NCBI GenBank assembly: GCA_004151065.3
Contig: NWUY0304939981.1
Coordinates: 1-21,212 of the forward strand
From: Larix sibirica
Taxonomy: Eukaryota > Streptophyta > Pinopsida > Pinales > Pinaceae
DNA: 21,212 nt
Reading direction: 5' to 3'
The notes beneath the pieces are model-generated. The model saw nothing but the letters and a program-made list of their open reading frames with translations, had not been told where the DNA came from and made no database searches. The stretch's first letter is position 1, and each line of letters starts with the position of its first letter. Positions 1-9,480 of the stretch are shown here, piece after piece. The position numbers were made by a program, and so were the translations under genes.

Positions 1-1379
1 GTATACTTGCTTGACCGAAGGGAGGGCAAGGGAGGGCAAGGGCGTATAATGGTGAGAGAAAGTAATGTTTTTCTGAATCTGGGGCCTTCCAATAGGTGGG
101 AAATTGAGAAAGCAAAGTGGGCGTATGGGAGCTACCCAAAGCTAGTAGACAGAGAGCTTAGGGCAAGTAACGTACCTAAAGCGTAGCGCTTTTGTTTGAA
201 GTAATATCTCATTCCTTATCCCCCCCGGCAAGTCATATATAGTCCTATTCTATTGTATAATCAATAAATTATATTATTATTTTATTGGCTATATAGCCCT
301 CTGCTTGTGTGTTGATAAAGCTCAACATGGGGAATGTGGGATAGGGCTGGAGGATTGGGAACTTAAAGATAATATGTGATCAAATCATTAGGTGGGGGTT
401 TTATTGTGCGTGGGAACTAGCTTGCTCGGAAGCGATACCCTTTCTCTAGTTACTGAAATGAGACGAGTCAATACGTTATAGCTTTAGTTGGCGAAGTCAT
501 CGAAAGAATATGCTCATTAATAAATAGGCTCTGAGACCCAGTTCTTTATAATTGGGGTGGAGCAACCAACATATTTTTCAATTCTGGAAGCACTTTTCGG
601 TCCGGAAATACGGGTTGGTCCTGACCTTACTGGGTCTTACCTGAGCTCGAAGAGAAGAGGTGTCCTTCCTGCCCTGCGCCGGTCCATTCTAAGTAAGGTA
701 AGGTCCTGCACCTTGGTTGGGATAACCTAATAATGACACGGCCGACGTTGTATCGCTTGCTTCCTTAACCCCACGGTTTATTGCGATTGACCCAGGTCCG
801 AATGGCTCTGTTCCCCCAACCCCCACGGGAGGATATTTATTATGGAATGACTGGCTGGGTGGGCGGTCCTCCATAGTTTTTCCGGCTCAGCGAATGACTG
901 AACTAAGTGTGAGATCACGTGCAAACAAATATGAAGGTGGTTATCAAGTCGTGTAGCAAATTGATCCCAACGTAACAACAGTAGGTAGGTATATATGTAT
1001 AGAACGAGCTAGATGCATGCATGGTTTGGTTGGTTTTATTACATAAGTTATCTAATTGGCTAGTTTTCTTAGAGAATGAAACGATAAAAAGATGCAAATT
1101 GATGTCATTTTTCACTGGGGGAGGGAGGCACGGAGTGGAAAAATAGGTGGTTTTATTACGTATTATATATATATCTGGAAGCGCGTTCTCTCGCCAACCC
1201 AACGAGTCGACTGCTGATGTTGGTCACGGCTACTACTGAAAAGCTCTAATGAATATGAATCTTTCATATGAAGGAGTGTGCATTTCCGGGTGTTATTTTG
1301 TCGCGCGACCCGTGGCTGGCGGCTTATGTGCGACCATAATTGGGGCCCACGCCTTAGGGCGGGCAGCGTGAACTCCGGT
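1..1379. other. Spacer, no recognisable gene
   Basis: I recognise no gene, tRNA or rRNA here. The block is fairly GC-rich at 420-900 and more AT-rich at 200-300 and 960-1180. Short frames exist on the minus strand (689-874, 778-978, 915-1202), but they overlap one another in different frames and resemble no family I know. A GTGCGAC string at 1328 resembles the first bases of plant mitochondrial group II introns. No domain V hairpin was found near it, so I do not call an intron. Confidence 0.6.
18..42. repeat. 10-bp tandem repeat, 2.5 copies
   Basis: The unit AAGGGAGGGC occurs twice exactly (18-27, 28-37) and is followed by a partial third copy, AAGGG. It is a short purine-rich tandem repeat of the kind made by replication slippage. 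It has no visible link to a gene. Confidence 0.9.
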
Positions 1380-1904
1380 TCAATTTCGGGTAGCCCTGAC
1401 TGAGATGCTCAGTTGACTCCTGAACCTTGATTGATAGGAAAATGGCTCATCCCCAAATTCGTGCATGAGGGTTGGGAACTTTGGATGAACCCATGTGAAT
1501 GGTAAACCCGCTGCTCGTTGACACCCAGTGCTTACCACACTGAGAGACAAAATACTTACCTTACAGAGGTAGAACAGATCTTCCCAAGAGCAACTGGAAT
1601 TGCTTCTCAGAACCTTGTATGCATTGGTTCTACCCCGGCGTTGGCAAGAATGACTGGAAGAACAAAGAAATAAATTCCTTGCCTCTTCCTTATCAGTCGA
1701 GCCTGCTTGCGCATCCTCAATTGGATACGCTTTCACCCGCGAGCTCGTATCCTTTATGTCGGTAATTAGAGATAGAAGAAAATGACGAAATTGCCTCAAC
1801 TGACTACTGAACCGTGTGTGTCTGTTGATTGGAGGCCGTATCCTCGCTCGTTTGGTTGGTATCGATCGCTTTTTCGCGCGATTTCGGCCCTTCCTTCTAA
1901 CCAA
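1380..1904 (-). CDS. Hypothetical ORF, 174 codons, basic N-terminus
   Basis: This is the longest open frame in the window. The predicted protein starts with a strongly basic stretch of about 30 residues (many Arg and Lys, beginning MVRRKGRNRAKKRS). It then becomes Ser- and Cys-rich, with a short hydrophobic patch around residues 110-125 (LFYLCKVSILSLSVV). I recognise no domain. A basic start could suggest an RNA-binding ribosomal protein or a targeting peptide, but composition alone cannot show this. The frame upstream and partly overlapping on the same strand (1796-1999, 67 codons) is also open in a different phase, so one frameshift could link them. The locus sits in GC-richer DNA, where long chance frames are commoner. 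It may be a decayed gene, intron sequence or chance. Confidence 0.17.
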   Translation of the reverse strand: MVRRKGRNRAKKRSIPTKRARIRPPINRHTRFSSQLRQFRHFLLSLITDIKDTSSRVKAYPIEDAQAGSTDKEEARNLFLCSSSHSCQRRGRTNAYKVLRSNSSCSWEDLFYLCKVSILSLSVVSTGCQRAAGLPFTWVHPKFPTLMHEFGDEPFSYQSRFRSQLSISVRATRN

Positions 1905-2129
1905 ATATCATGAATGCGAAAGCGCACTCTTGTTAGGGTTTCAACTTCCAGAAAAAAAACTTCGAATGGGGGGAGGTTGATCCTCTGCGTATTACCCATT
2001 ATCTTTTACACGGCCTGTTAGTCAGGTTAGTTAATTAAGTGGCACTACCTATGATAGCCCGATCAAGATAGTGTCTACGTGAACTCTCTTTACCACGGCC
2101 CAGAAATGAGGTTGGTGTGATCTACCAGT
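1905..2129. other. Spacer between the 174-codon frame and the triplet repeat
   Basis: The first half is covered by an alternative minus-strand frame (1796-1999) containing a run of eight A in the plus sense (about 1952-1959). Such a run is a plausible slippage site. The remainder up to 2129 contains nothing I recognise. Confidence 0.5.
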
Positions 2130-2910
2130 TAATGTTGATCCCGGGTGGTGGTGGCAAATACCGATGATGGCAATGCTGGTTCAAGCGCTCATGGGGATGC
2201 TGATGAGGCTGCTTGTGTGGGTAATCCTTTTGCTGCCAGGAATTATAAAATATGTGAATCTGCAGGTGAGACTGCTCTTTGGAATAATCCTTTTTACAAC
2301 TGCTGATGATTATAATTATGCCTCAAATGGTTCTGCTTCTTCAACTGCTAGGAATGCTGCTCCTTCAACTGATGATGCAAATCTCTTGGAACTGATCCTT
2401 AAACTTAGGCTGGGAATTCTTATGACCCGGTGCAACTTATGCAAATTATGGGCCTTGTTCTGGTGCTGATGGGAAGAATCTCCTTCAACTGCGGGGATGC
2501 TGTTCCTTCAACTGTTTATGGAGATGCTGCTGGAAATGATACCGGGAATTATGCTGATAGAACTGCTTCTTGTAATGCTTGCCCTATTCTTCCTTTTGCT
2601 CTTGGAACTTATGCCTGGAATTAATTAAACTGGTGCTGTAAATGATCTTGGAACTGATGACCCTGGTGCTGGTTGTGCTGCTTCAATTTATTATTTATTA
2701 AAATTGGCATTTCAGGTGCGAAGCCGCTACTACTTGCATCACGCTCCGGGAACTGGTTAAGCTGGTTAAGCTGGTTAAACTGATGACGCGAGAAATGCCC
2801 CTCTTCAACTGCTAATTCAAATGATCCTGGGAATGCAGATGCTTCTGATTGTTCTGCCTTTGCTGTGGATGCTGATTCAAATAATGCTGATGATACTGGC
2901 CCTCCCTACT
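2130..2910 (+). repeat. Degenerate triplet-phased repeat array, sense copy
   Basis: This stretch is made of triplets of the form NNT, mainly GAT, GCT, AAT, ACT, GGT and TCT, with recurring blocks CCTTCAACTG and GGGAATTATGCTGAT. Read in the NNT phase it gives Ala/Asn/Asp/Gly/Ser/Thr-rich peptide stretches such as STARNAAPSTDDAN (from about 2341) and NDPGNADASDCSAFAVDADS (from about 2820). The phase shifts several times and stops interrupt it, for example TGATGA at about 2303. The ORFs 2164-2469 and 2430-2624 are therefore other-frame readings of the repeat rather than convincing genes. Antisense relatives lie at 10447-10632 and 16990-17840. The block at 2491-2558 aligns with the reverse complement of about 17670-17738. 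The repeat call is firm; whether it derives from a coding gene is open. Confidence 0.75.
2753..2779. repeat. 9-bp tandem repeat, 3 copies
   Basis: CTGGTTAAG occurs twice, followed by CTGGTTAAA. The unit is a multiple of three and lies inside the triplet array, so it keeps the local phase. In the NNT phase it places TAA where TCA stands in intact blocks. Confidence 0.85.
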
Positions 2911-4856
2911 TTGCTCTGCTTTGTTAACTCGGCCAAACAACTTTTATTTATTATTTCAAATGTGAAATTCCAACTTGATAGCCAATTGCATATTTAGATA
3001 GGACCTCCCTCGGCCTAGGTAATTTCACTTACATCATCGGAGCAGCAAATAATAGCCTCTCCCTACCGCAAGAGATAGAGAGGTGGAAAGAAAGACTATT
3101 ATTTTTATATCCCGCTCGGACTAAAATTAAGGTACATCCCGGGGGTAACTCTTTTGTTTGGCCAGCCAAGAGAACAGCATTATGTATGGGAGGCAGGGAC
3201 TAGCCTAACCCTGGTTCAGGATGGATCGGTCGTTTAACCAGCCAATCTCGGATATTAACGAATAATTTCTTATATTAATTATTACAGTTTTGAACCTTAG
3301 GGGGTTGAAAGGGTGGCCTGGCCGAGCCGAATAAGCCATTTAAGCAGGATGGATGGTGGGTCATATTCAGCAGGATAGGGTGCTCTACAGCAGTTTATCC
3401 CTCAGCTCAGGTTAAAAAGACCTTCCTGAATATTCACAGTTTCATTATATGTACACAGGTTCGGAGGATTCTTACCTGTGGCCAGACAAAGTTTCGTTAT
3501 GTAAAGCTACCCACACCCAAGAATCATTGGATACTTTTATAAAGATCGTACCGCATACTTTTATTTGTTTTATTGTACCGCTATTGCTTCTTTGATAGCG
3601 ATAGGATAGTTACCCTTGTGGCGTATCAATTTATTTTATATGTATAACCTATATTACTATTTAAGAATTTTCTTTGGTTGACTGGAGGAAGGAATTTACA
3701 TCGGGGTGCCGGCAAGGAACTGGATTCTATTTGGAACTTACATCAGGATGGATTGCTTGCCCAGTTACGGAGTGCTCATGTTATTATATAATATAGACAG
3801 TCAGGACCATATTACAATTAGCTCACTTATTACCTATAACTTATTAACTTTATCTCGAACTCCAACTGCATATTTCATTTGCACGGAATATACTGAATCT
3901 TCAAGGAAACGAACTGGATCCCGGAGAGGTTTCGATCTTATATATTAGCAGCTCTATACCTTAGAATAGTTACTCTTCCCTTAGAATTTGAATATAGGTT
4001 TAATAACAACAGGAAATACAGCAGGAATATAACAACACACATACAGCCATACACACTATCTCTATATTGATAGGAAAGCCTAACCTTCCACACACACACA
4101 AAAAGTGCGGAATAAACCATTGCCACCCTCTTCTTATCTTTTAAGACTTACTAGCATTTAACCTACAGCATTAGAGTCAACCTCAACTTGGCTTTCTACT
4201 AACACTCGTCTCAATCCCTGAAGAGGAGCTACAACTAGGCTTCTTACTGCTACCCAAAGCCCTATAGAAATAAAGTATCTTCCCTCTATCAAGTCTCTTT
4301 AGGAGATCTGAAGTATAAATAACTGCTCTCAATAACTGCTTAGAAATACTTCGGAGATAATAGGCTTTTTATTTTGGATTAGGTATTAAGGAATATATTG
4401 AATATTTATTAATTTGAAAGCTTGGATACCAAACCCCCTTCATCCGATTAGCTATCCCTAATCCTTTTCATCTAGCTATTGTTTGAGGTATATCTAACCC
4501 GACCATTGTATCACCAATGACCTTGTGCGGAGATGCACTCACTGGCTCTTTCCGATTGCTGGAATAAACCAAAGACAAACCCGACTACGATCGATGTATT
4601 GCCGCTAAACGATGCTGATTCATAGTCACCGTGAGCTCAGCTATCTTCCCGCTAATAAAGTTCTGTGGAAGGAATAAAGATTGCTGAGGGGGCTTATTCG
4701 TCACCTATTCTTACAAAAAGAAAGAAATAAGAACTACTTCTAAGAGCTCTAGCAAATAAGCTTCTTGTTGTATCCTTTTACTTAACTATACCCTTTCTTA
4801 TAGGTTACCTATGCTTGATTTCCAGGTGGTGATTCAATAGATCTAAGTAGGTTTAG
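2911..4856. other. Spacer with weak degenerate repeats, no gene
   Basis: I found no gene here. GC-richer pieces (2960-3480) alternate with AT-rich ones (3590-3670, 4300-4420). The string CAGGATGG recurs at about 3217 and 3346, and CAGGATAGG at about 3370. Short frames at 3706-3948 (plus, starting with GTG) and 3938-4126 (minus) have low-complexity or hydrophobic compositions without a recognisable domain, so I do not call them. Confidence 0.55.
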
Positions 4857-5055
4857 ATGCCGGGAATCAGTACAAGAGTCGACCAGGTAGTGATCACTCG
4901 ATGCCAGGAAGTAATATTTCCCGCTAGTTGAGACAGGTAAGTGTCCCATTCTCGGTATTCCATGCTGCTACTCCATGCCGGTACTTAATCCCAAGAGTTG
5001 AGCCCACGTGGAGATCCAATGCCGGTAGTAAATACAAGAGGAAATCCAACAGTTG
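4857..5055. repeat. Imperfect ~44-nt tandem array
   Basis: Units begin ATGCCGG or ATGCCAGG at 4857, 4901, 4975 and 5019, with a short degenerate partial unit (ATGCTGCTACTCC) at 4962. Units 4857-4900 and 4975-5018 are both 44 nt and share the pattern ATGCCGG, then TAAT or a near form, then CAAGAGTTGA. The 4901 unit is 61 nt and the last about 37 nt. Divergence between units is substantial, so this is an old array. No reading frame runs through it. Confidence 0.75.
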
Positions 5056-5395
5056 ATGCTAGTCTTTTCCAGTTTTTAGTCTGAGCTAGAAAGTATAAAT
5101 AAAGAAACTCTAGTAACTTGGAAGCTCTCAGCCCATTAAATCTTCTCAGTAGCTAGAAAGTTCAACTTTCAATTTACAGTATCATTGCTTGAATATATAC
5201 TCAGGGCATAAACCCACGGTCGATGGTGCATTAATAATGATGAACCTCTAGTACCTGACCAGTTGGACGTGATAAGCTGTAGATACCCTGTGCCCTAGAG
5301 GTGGTTGGGTTGTTAGTGCGTTACCAGTTCAGTTCATGTGAGGCTCGACCAAACTAACATATATACTTATACTTTTTTCCCTTTTAGGGGGTAGG
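5056..5395. other. Spacer, no gene seen
   Basis: No gene, repeat array or RNA was recognised. A short perfect inverted repeat (GAAAG ttcaa CTTTC at 5156-5170) is too small to call as a regulatory hairpin. Confidence 0.5.
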
Positions 5396-5611
5396 ATGGA
5401 GGATCCTCCTTTTTATCATCGGGGCACAGAAAATGGATTTGATCCGGATAATATATTAACTATTATAATGATTATGCCTTTATTATTTGAGCTATTGACT
5501 ATTATATGTTATGCAGTATGGATAATTATTTTTAATCATCTTGGTTACTATCTAGTTTTTTGGAGTTTACTACTCAGTTTATCCACCAGCATCAGTATAT
5601 ATATAGTTTAA
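5396..5611 (+). CDS. Hypothetical short hydrophobic ORF, 71 codons
   Basis: The frame starts with ATG and ends with TAA. After a polar N-terminus of about 20 residues (MEDPPFYHRGTENGFDPDN) it is almost entirely hydrophobic, with two or three possible membrane-spanning stretches at about residues 21-39, 40-52 and 53-71. I recognise no family. AT-rich DNA codes for Ile, Leu, Phe and Tyr by chance, so a hydrophobic profile is weak evidence. Its 3' end runs into a patch that looks like the antisense triplet repeat. It could be a chance frame, or a chimeric membrane ORF of the kind common in plant mitochondria. Confidence 0.15.
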   Translation: MEDPPFYHRGTENGFDPDNILTIIMIMPLLFELLTIICYAVWIIIFNHLGYYLVFWSLLLSLSTSISIYIV

Positions 5612-5685
5612 GCAGTCAATTCTTTTGCTGAAGCAGTTCGATACCTACCACCATAAGTCCAATACCAGCAGCAGAAGATTAAGTT
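5575..5685 (-). repeat. Short antisense patch of the triplet repeat
   Basis: The minus strand carries TTCTGCTGCTGGTATTGG and ACTGATGCTGGTGG, the same vocabulary as the arrays at 2130-2910 and 16990-17840. The patch is about 110 nt and diverged. Assignment rests on shared short blocks and composition, not on a long alignment. Confidence 0.4.
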
Positions 5686-5689
5686 AAAT

Positions 5690-5704
5690 AATATATATAT
5701 ATAT
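5690..5704. repeat. AT dinucleotide microsatellite
   Basis: A simple alternating AT run of about 15 bases sits just after the short antisense triplet-repeat patch. Confidence 0.8.
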
Positions 5705-6022
5705 TTTGAATCACTAGCATATCTACGTGTCGCATCTCTACGTTGAACTTTGCCATTGTCATTTGTTATCCTACTACGATAATAATATATTTAGTCCCAT
5801 GCCCTAAGGCCATAAATAAGAGTTCAAGAAGCCATATGCAGTAACTACTAGGTCTACACTAGCTGCTGTAGTTCCCCTATTTGGCTCTGCTGATTGATCC
5901 AAGTAGTTATAATTAGCTGTAGTGCATCCCGAAATGAGATTGCCCCATTCTGAGTGGTAGCGAAAGAGATCAGAAGAAACCTTCCTTACTTATCAGAGCT
6001 AGAGCGAATAACTGAGCTAGCT
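5705..6022. other. Spacer, no gene seen
   Basis: I see no gene, RNA or clear repeat in this stretch. Confidence 0.5.
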
Positions 6023-6320
6023 GCGAATTCCGCTCTTATGCCCTCTGGACAGTAGTAGAGTGCCCTCCCATAGTCCATTATTTCATTATTCCATGTAAAT
6101 TAGCCTTTAGACACTCTCTTATTCTATGCAATGAATTTGTTCATTCCTGGAACATGCCATTTATAGAAGGTACTAGCTTAGGGTAAGGTTGTCCCCATTC
6201 TTTGAAAAATAAAGTAAGGAAGAAGCTAGAAGAAGGGATTCCTATTCTTTTTCTCCATTCCTTATTATAAAGAAAGAGGAGCACTACAGGGAGTAGTGTG
6301 AGTTCCTATCCTAAGAAAGG
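6023..6320. repeat. Direct repeat, upstream copy, flanking the 92-codon ORF
   Basis: Three islands here recur in the same order about 1 kb downstream. GCGAATTCCG at 6023 matches 7063. GTAAGGTT followed shortly by CCCATT at about 6184 matches about 7167. CTCCATTCCTTAT through AGTTCCT to CCTAAG (6253-6316) matches 7222-7302. Offsets are about 1040, 983 and 969 nt, so the copies are collinear with indels. Sequence between the islands has diverged heavily. Confidence 0.55.
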
Positions 6321-6736
6321 GGTATATTTTAGTTATTGAACGAGATTATGGGGATGAAAGTACTATTCCTTTAACAACTTGGAAGCTAATAGTATCTATA
6401 TCTATGACGGCCTTAGGGCAAGAAGAAAGACTACTATATAGGATACTTCCCAGTCCTCCTTTGATTCTGCTAGCCATATAAGCAGAGAGGCCAGAGGGCA
6501 CACGGAGTAATAGTCTCCAGTGTTATGTTGTAGAGAGATAGCACCCATCATAATTCCCCTAGCTTTATACCCATTCAAAGTTTATGAGAGAAATCCCCTT
6601 TCATCAAGCCAACAGATCCCATAGAGGTAGGTTTTGTAGTAGTGTGTAGACCATTTCCCTGCACGAAATAGTCCAACTACCTTGGAGTAAGTGGTAGCCT
6701 AGGACCCTCCTATCTTATTAGTCCATACATGAAGTT
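6321..6736. other. Spacer upstream of the 92-codon ORF
   Basis: No gene is recognised. The frame of the downstream ORF is closed by a TAG immediately before the codons TCC ATA CAT GAA GTT that precede its ATG. The ORF therefore cannot extend upstream without a frameshift. Confidence 0.5.
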
Positions 6737-7015
6737 ATGGAATACTTGGGCCCAGACACTAAGGTTGTTTTTGCTTGGAATAGATCCCATAAAACCTTCA
6801 ACAAAGAGGGTATTCCCGTGGCGTTGAACTACATACAGCTGCTATTAGTGGTTGGTTGGAGAGCCTACCCCATGAGGTTGGAAGGAGAGTTCCATGAGGA
6901 TGGAGTGATACCAATAGAGAGACCGGGAGCATGGAACCTGCTGCATAGACAAGACACAACCAGACTGTGTGTTTGGGAGAAGATCCCGCCCGCTATAGCC
7001 AATTTGGAGAAATAA
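6737..7015 (+). CDS. Orphan protein-like ORF, 92 codons, possibly a fragment
   Basis: This is the most protein-like frame in the window. It has a balanced composition with five Trp, regularly mixed charged and hydrophobic residues, and a GC content visibly above the AT-rich flanks. Arg is coded only by AGA and AGG, and Leu mostly by TTG and CTG, unlike the repeat-derived frames. A hydrophobic stretch lies at about residues 30-41 (LNYIQLLLVVGW), followed by an acidic and basic C-terminal half. I do not recognise a family. The compact size and closed upstream frame fit a fragment of a larger protein captured from a nuclear retroelement, a plasmid or another mobile source. It could equally be chance. 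Diverged direct repeats lie on both sides (6023-6320 and 7063-7307). Confidence 0.35.
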   Translation: MEYLGPDTKVVFAWNRSHKTFNKEGIPVALNYIQLLLVVGWRAYPMRLEGEFHEDGVIPIERPGAWNLLHRQDTTRLCVWEKIPPAIANLEK

Positions 7016-7062
7016 GCCAAGGGGGCTAATCCATCCAATAAAGAGTGTTCTTAGAGCTTCCA

Positions 7063-7307
7063 GCGAATTCCGTTCCTGAGCTTGCTGCTACTAGTCCCCT
7101 GCTGTTGAATGAATATGAGCAGAGCAAAGAAGCTATTTATTCCCCTGAGCGTAGCGAAGAATAAGTAAGGTTCCCATTATGAGAAAGCCCCAAGCGTAAT
7201 ATTTCATTTACTATAGTTCCACTCCATTCCTTATATAAAAGTCTTATAAATAAAGAGGGAACACTACTTACAACAGGGAGTGTCAGTTCCTACTATCCTA
7301 AGATTGG
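7063..7307. repeat. Direct repeat, downstream copy, flanking the 92-codon ORF
   Basis: This is the partner of 6023-6320 in the same orientation. The best-conserved part is 7222-7307, where CTCCATTCCTTAT, AAAGAGG, CACTAC, CAGGGAG, AGTTCCT and TCCTAAG follow in the same order as at 6253-6320. It begins 48 nt after the stop of the 92-codon ORF. Confidence 0.55.
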
Positions 7308-9480
7308 TTTCCATGGAACTTACATAGAAAAAAAAGACAAATGAAATTATTACAACTTTTGTTTATACAAGAGTACATGCCTTGTATGTAACATATACAA
7401 TCACCGTATTAAGGCTCATTCCAATCCACTGAAAGCTTATACTTAAATCTTATACCACTTGCCTTTGATTCCCATGTATTAGAAAGCTCATAGTTATAGA
7501 CGTAAGAGCTCTCGTATTGTATTAAGCTCGTTTTAATTATAGTCTATATTATGTAAAAGGTATAATCATTTCCCCTTGTGAGTGCAGTCATGTAGCTATC
7601 CCTTATTCATATGGTATTCTCCAGATTCATTGGGCTACCACTTCTAGCTACTCGAACAATTAGGCATATATGGATATAAGTATTCCCATTGAGTGAATGT
7701 GTATTGACTCTACCCTCTAGGCCTAATTTGACCAGTATCAGTGTGATATTATTGGGTGAACAAGTGCGAAGGGGAATCGATTACACTGTATACTTGGCAT
7801 TTATTACAACAATCAAGTTTATGCTATAGAATAAAGCTATGTTACTAGTTTGGTTTCAACTATCTTATGGTAATTACACTAAACCTTTACATGAATTATT
7901 ACCATTACTTACTTAGTAATACAGCTAGTACTTATATTTATATAAACACATGGCACTCAAAGAAGAGGCGGGTATCTCTCTATGTAACAGCTTGGAATCA
8001 CCTTTACCTAATTATCAAACAAGCAAGGTAAGGTATAACTATAATCATAACCAGTGTGTCTATCTTTCCCTAATCAAGATAGGGTTCACTAAGGTACTAG
8101 CTTATAAACCATGTGATTAGATCTATATAAGCAAAGAGATCAGGACATGTTCAATCTTTATATATTATGGAATGACTGTATACTCATCTTAGTTGTAAAA
8201 ACTCTGTACTCTCTAGTTTAGCTTACTTGTTAGTTACCCAATAACTGCCATTACTTTACCTAAGCACGGATTTACCATAATAGAAACACAAGGATTCTCA
8301 AAGCTCTATACCTTATATAAGCTCTATGCTTTAAGTGGTTCCAATACAGGCAGGCTAAAATCCCATTACAAATAGATAAACATTAAGTAACAGTGACAGT
8401 AATCACTCAAATAAAATCAATGTCTTATTTACCTATAGAAGTACTATTAGATATGTAAACACATATTACAATGACTATAAGCTAACATAGGTATTGAAAC
8501 ACGTATAAACAGTAATATGTTAGATATTTTATTATCATAATTGATGGGTGGGTCTATTGATTATTGGAATTGAACAAGGTATCCAGATAGATTGAAAGGG
8601 GAAAGTATATCACTAGCTCTTACTGATCTTATCTTCATTCCCATTAATTAGGGAAACACAATTGGTGGAATAGGTTTATCAACTCTATTTGATATATAAG
8701 TACTTAATTATAAGGAGTCAATTGCTCTCACTTAACTACTAGTATATCCCGAGTGTTATGAGCCCAAACGTATCTGTATTATGGAATAGGGAACTGCTGG
8801 TGTAAGAATAGGATAGCTATAATCAATAGCAATACTACATTACCTTTATCTATACTGGTTATATAAGAACAGCTAGCTTAGATTGGTTTGACTACTAGAA
8901 GGTTATGATTCATATTAGGTTTAATTATTTGAAATACAATAAGGGAACAGCTTAATGATAGTGATTAGGTTTAATCACCATGATGTAGTATTGTCTGAGT
9001 CTATAGCTTGTTCCACTAATTTAAGGTAAGCATATAACTAGTATTGACTCTCTATGAATTACCGACAATCTATCGTAATAAGTCATACTGATTCCCCTTT
9101 GTTCATAGTCTGAACACGGTTAATAATAGACTTTGACTCGGGGTTGTCTATGTATTAGTAGTAAAACACCACCTTATGTTCATCTTATATATAGGTTTAT
9201 TACATTTTAATAAACCACATCCGAGTATTAGATCGAGATAGGGCAATGACACGAGGAATAAGCCATATTGATAAGCTAAATACGATAGGTGGTTGTGATA
9301 TATAAATATATTTTGTTTTAATTGTATTTATAGGATACTAATGAGGGGTCCAAAATGATACCAAATGTATGCAAAATAAAATAATATAAAAAGCAAGAAT
9401 GCTTAAGGGATAGTGTGTTTTTGGCAGTGGGGAGAACACGTGATAAAATCCCAAAGAGCATTTTGAATGAGGTCTAAGTG
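7308..9480. other. AT-rich gene desert
   Basis: About 2.2 kb of very AT-rich DNA with no ORF worth reporting on either strand and no tRNA-like sequence. Weak dispersed motifs recur: GATTAGGTTTAAT or its near form at 8914-8925 and 8963-8975, and GAAACAC near 8283, 8496 and 8652. They fit an old, decayed repeat landscape. CGTAAGAG at 7501 resembles a plant mitochondrial promoter core, but one such 8-mer is expected by chance. Confidence 0.6.

Noticed and set aside
1268-1420. GTGCGAC at 1328 as the 5' end of a group II intron, and CTCCGGTTC near 1373 as a domain V remnant
   Set aside because: No 34-nt domain V hairpin with the GAGC...GAAA...GGTTC layout, no domain VI and no recognisable flanking exon were found. 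A 7-mer match is expected by chance.
2164-2624. Two overlapping plus-strand ORFs with Leu/Met-rich membrane-like starts
   Set aside because: They are out-of-phase readings of the triplet repeat (ATGCTG and CTGATG strings give Met and Leu), so the hydrophobic profile is an artefact.
7500-7510. CGTAAGAG as a plant mitochondrial promoter core
   Set aside because: About one such 8-mer is expected in both strands of a window this size, and no gene follows within several hundred bases.
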